Positions 6,641-7,609 of a stretch of 7,609 bases of DNA are shown piece by piece. The number at the start of each line of letters is the position of its first letter. Within the stretch, counting starts at the first letter, position 1. The DNA is from Verrucomicrobiota bacterium (lineage in GTDB: Bacteria; Verrucomicrobiota; Lentisphaeria; Oligosphaerales; JAFGRS01), in NCBI GenBank assembly GCA_019136035.1, contig JAGVUW010000576.1, forward strand, positions 1-7,609, written 5' to 3'. The translations under genes and the position numbers were made by a program. The notes below the pieces were generated by a model, which saw nothing but the letters and a program-made list of their open reading frames with translations, did not search any database and was not told the origin of the DNA.

Positions 6641-7513
6641 TCAGGGAACGACTTTGTTCAGGGGGAACTCGACGATGCCCTCGGCACCCGCCGCCTGGAG
6701 CTCGGGCACGATCTCGCGGACGACCATCTCGTCGACCACCGTGATCAGGGCGAACCAGCCGGATTCGGCCAGGGGCGATACGGTCGGGCGGTGCAGCGCC
6801 GGCATGATGCCGAGGACCTTCTCGAGGTTGTCCTGCTGCACATTCAGCATCAGGCCGACCTTGGTCTCGGCCCGCAGCACCGACTGCAGGAGCAGCGCCA
6901 GGCGCTCGATCTTGGCCTTCTTCCAGGCGTCGGACCAGGCCTGGCGGTTGGCAATGAAGCGCGTCGTGGTCTCGCAGAGCGTGTCCACGATGCGCAGGTT
7001 GTTGGCCTTGAGGCTGGAGCCGGTCTCGGTGATCTCGACGATGGCATCCGCCAGCCGCGGCGGCTTGACCTCGGTGGCGCCCCAACTGAACTCGACGGAG
7101 GCCGTCACCCCGTGCTTCTCGAGGTACTGCCGCGTCATGCCCACCGCCTCGGTGGCGATGCGCTTGCCCGCCAGGTCGGCCGGGCCGCGAATCGGCGAGT
7201 CCTCGGGAACCGCCAGGACCCAGCGCAACGGCTTGCGGCCGACTTTGCCATACACCAGCTCGGCGACCTCGACCACGTCGGCGCCGGTCTCCACCACCCA
7301 GTCATGACCGGTCAGACCGGCGTCAAGGATGCCCTCCTCGACGTAGCGGGCCATCTCCTGGGCACGGATCATGATGCACTCGATCTCGGCGTCGTCGATC
7401 GACGGGTAGTACGAACGCGACTGGACCGTGATCTTGTAGCCGGCCTTACGGAACATCGCGATCGTGGTCTCTTCCAGACTGCCCTTGGGCAGTCCCAGAC
7501 GCAGTACAGCCAT
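6641..7513 (-). CDS. hisG: ATP phosphoribosyltransferase, long form
   Basis: HisG catalyses the first step of histidine biosynthesis in the cytoplasm, joining ATP and phosphoribosyl pyrophosphate (PRPP) to give phosphoribosyl-ATP. The 290 residues match the long, homohexameric type, which carries its own histidine-binding regulatory domain and needs no HisZ. The N-terminus LRLGLPKGSLEE (4-15) is typical, as are GLTGHDW (66-72), KRIATE (117-122) and the PRPP-binding segment ADAIVEITETGSSLKANNL (155-173). The C-terminal ACT-like domain spans roughly 213-290 (KVGLMLNVQQDNLEKVLGIMP at 218-238, of which NV and the following acidic residues are typical). The start is supported by AAGGAG (complement of 7522-7527) 8 bases before the ATG. 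No other histidine gene is next to it; it leads instead into a sugar ABC transporter operon, an odd arrangement. Identity is not in doubt. Confidence 0.98.
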   Translation of the reverse strand: MAVLRLGLPKGSLEETTIAMFRKAGYKITVQSRSYYPSIDDAEIECIMIRAQEMARYVEEGILDAGLTGHDWVVETGADVVEVAELVYGKVGRKPLRWVLAVPEDSPIRGPADLAGKRIATEAVGMTRQYLEKHGVTASVEFSWGATEVKPPRLADAIVEITETGSSLKANNLRIVDTLCETTTRFIANRQAWSDAWKKAKIERLALLLQSVLRAETKVGLMLNVQQDNLEKVLGIMPALHRPTVSPLAESGWFALITVVDEMVVREIVPELQAAGAEGIVEFPLNKVVP

Positions 7514-7575
7514 GGGGCAAGCTCCTTACGCTCACGCCGATACGCCTCCCGAGGGCATCCCGGCACAGGCGGCGT

Positions 7576-7603
7576 ACTTTACCCCGCCGACGCCGGAAAA
7601 CAA
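7576..7603 (-). promoter_or_regulatory. Possible sigma-70-type promoter ahead of hisG
   Basis: On the - strand, TTGTTT (7598-7603) and TAAAGT (7576-7581) are separated by 16 bases. They stand out as AT-rich islands in a GC-rich surround. Transcription would begin near 7568, giving a leader of about 55 bases before hisG. A match of 3/6 and 4/6 to the consensus makes this tentative. The leader shows no histidine-codon peptide, so classical attenuation is not supported. Confidence 0.35.
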
Positions 7604-7609
7604 CGCCGC

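Noticed and set aside
5070..7307. A 745-codon open frame on the + strand opposite hisG and the ATPase gene
   Set aside because: It is antisense to two genes with complete, unmistakable family motifs. Long stop-free antisense frames are expected at this GC content, and the translation shows no recognisable domain.
7304..7320. TGACCGGTCAGACCGG motif inside hisG resembling the intergenic 9-base units
   Set aside because: It encodes the conserved LTGHD residues of HisG, so codon choice explains it.
7532..7558. Eight-codon leader peptide MPSGGVSA ahead of hisG as a histidine attenuator
   Set aside because: It contains no histidine codon, and no alternative terminator hairpin with a T-tract is seen before hisG.

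Overview
This is a 7.6 kb stretch of very GC-rich bacterial chromosome with six complete protein genes and nothing cut by the window ends. One gene is on the + strand (a secreted glycoside hydrolase family 16 protein). Five are on the - strand and read leftwards as hisG, sugar ABC transporter ATPase, permease, sugar-binding lipoprotein, pcm. The sequence points to a free-living, Gram-negative-type heterotroph. Two kinds of intergenic repeat (9-base GTCNGAC tandem units, and paired CCCTGAAGGGRTGCCAGA motifs flanking a GGGGGTCG hairpin) resemble repeats I associate with Planctomycetota and related metagenome genomes. That taxonomic guess is from memory and is only moderately secure.

Layout. Positions 1-169 are a GC-rich leader with two inverted repeats. 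Positions 170-1816 encode the exported GH16 protein. Positions 1817-1957, between the two convergent genes, are packed with three hairpins, the last built from five 9-base tandem units, and probably end transcription from both sides. Positions 1958-2620 (-) are pcm, for repair of isoaspartyl-damaged protein. Positions 2670-3668 (-) encode the sugar-binding lipoprotein. Positions 3669-3924 are a non-coding gap inside the transporter locus, holding a repeat element, a 7-bp dyad and a possible promoter. Positions 3925-5079 (-) encode the permease, which overlaps by 4 bases (ATGA) the ATPase gene at 5076-6596 (-). Positions 6641-7513 (-) are hisG in its long, feedback-regulated form, with a plausible promoter just inside the right edge.

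How the genes work together. ATPase, permease and binding protein form a complete CUT2-class (ribose/galactose/xylose type) importer. The GH16 enzyme could cut an extracellular beta-glucan or galactan outside the cell, but it is convergent with the transporter genes and no sequence evidence ties the two. hisG is only 44 bases ahead of the ATPase gene and is probably cotranscribed with it, an uncommon pairing. All six genes belong to known families. I found no convincing undescribed system; the most unusual signals are the repeats, the hisG-transporter linkage and the divergent GH16 architecture.
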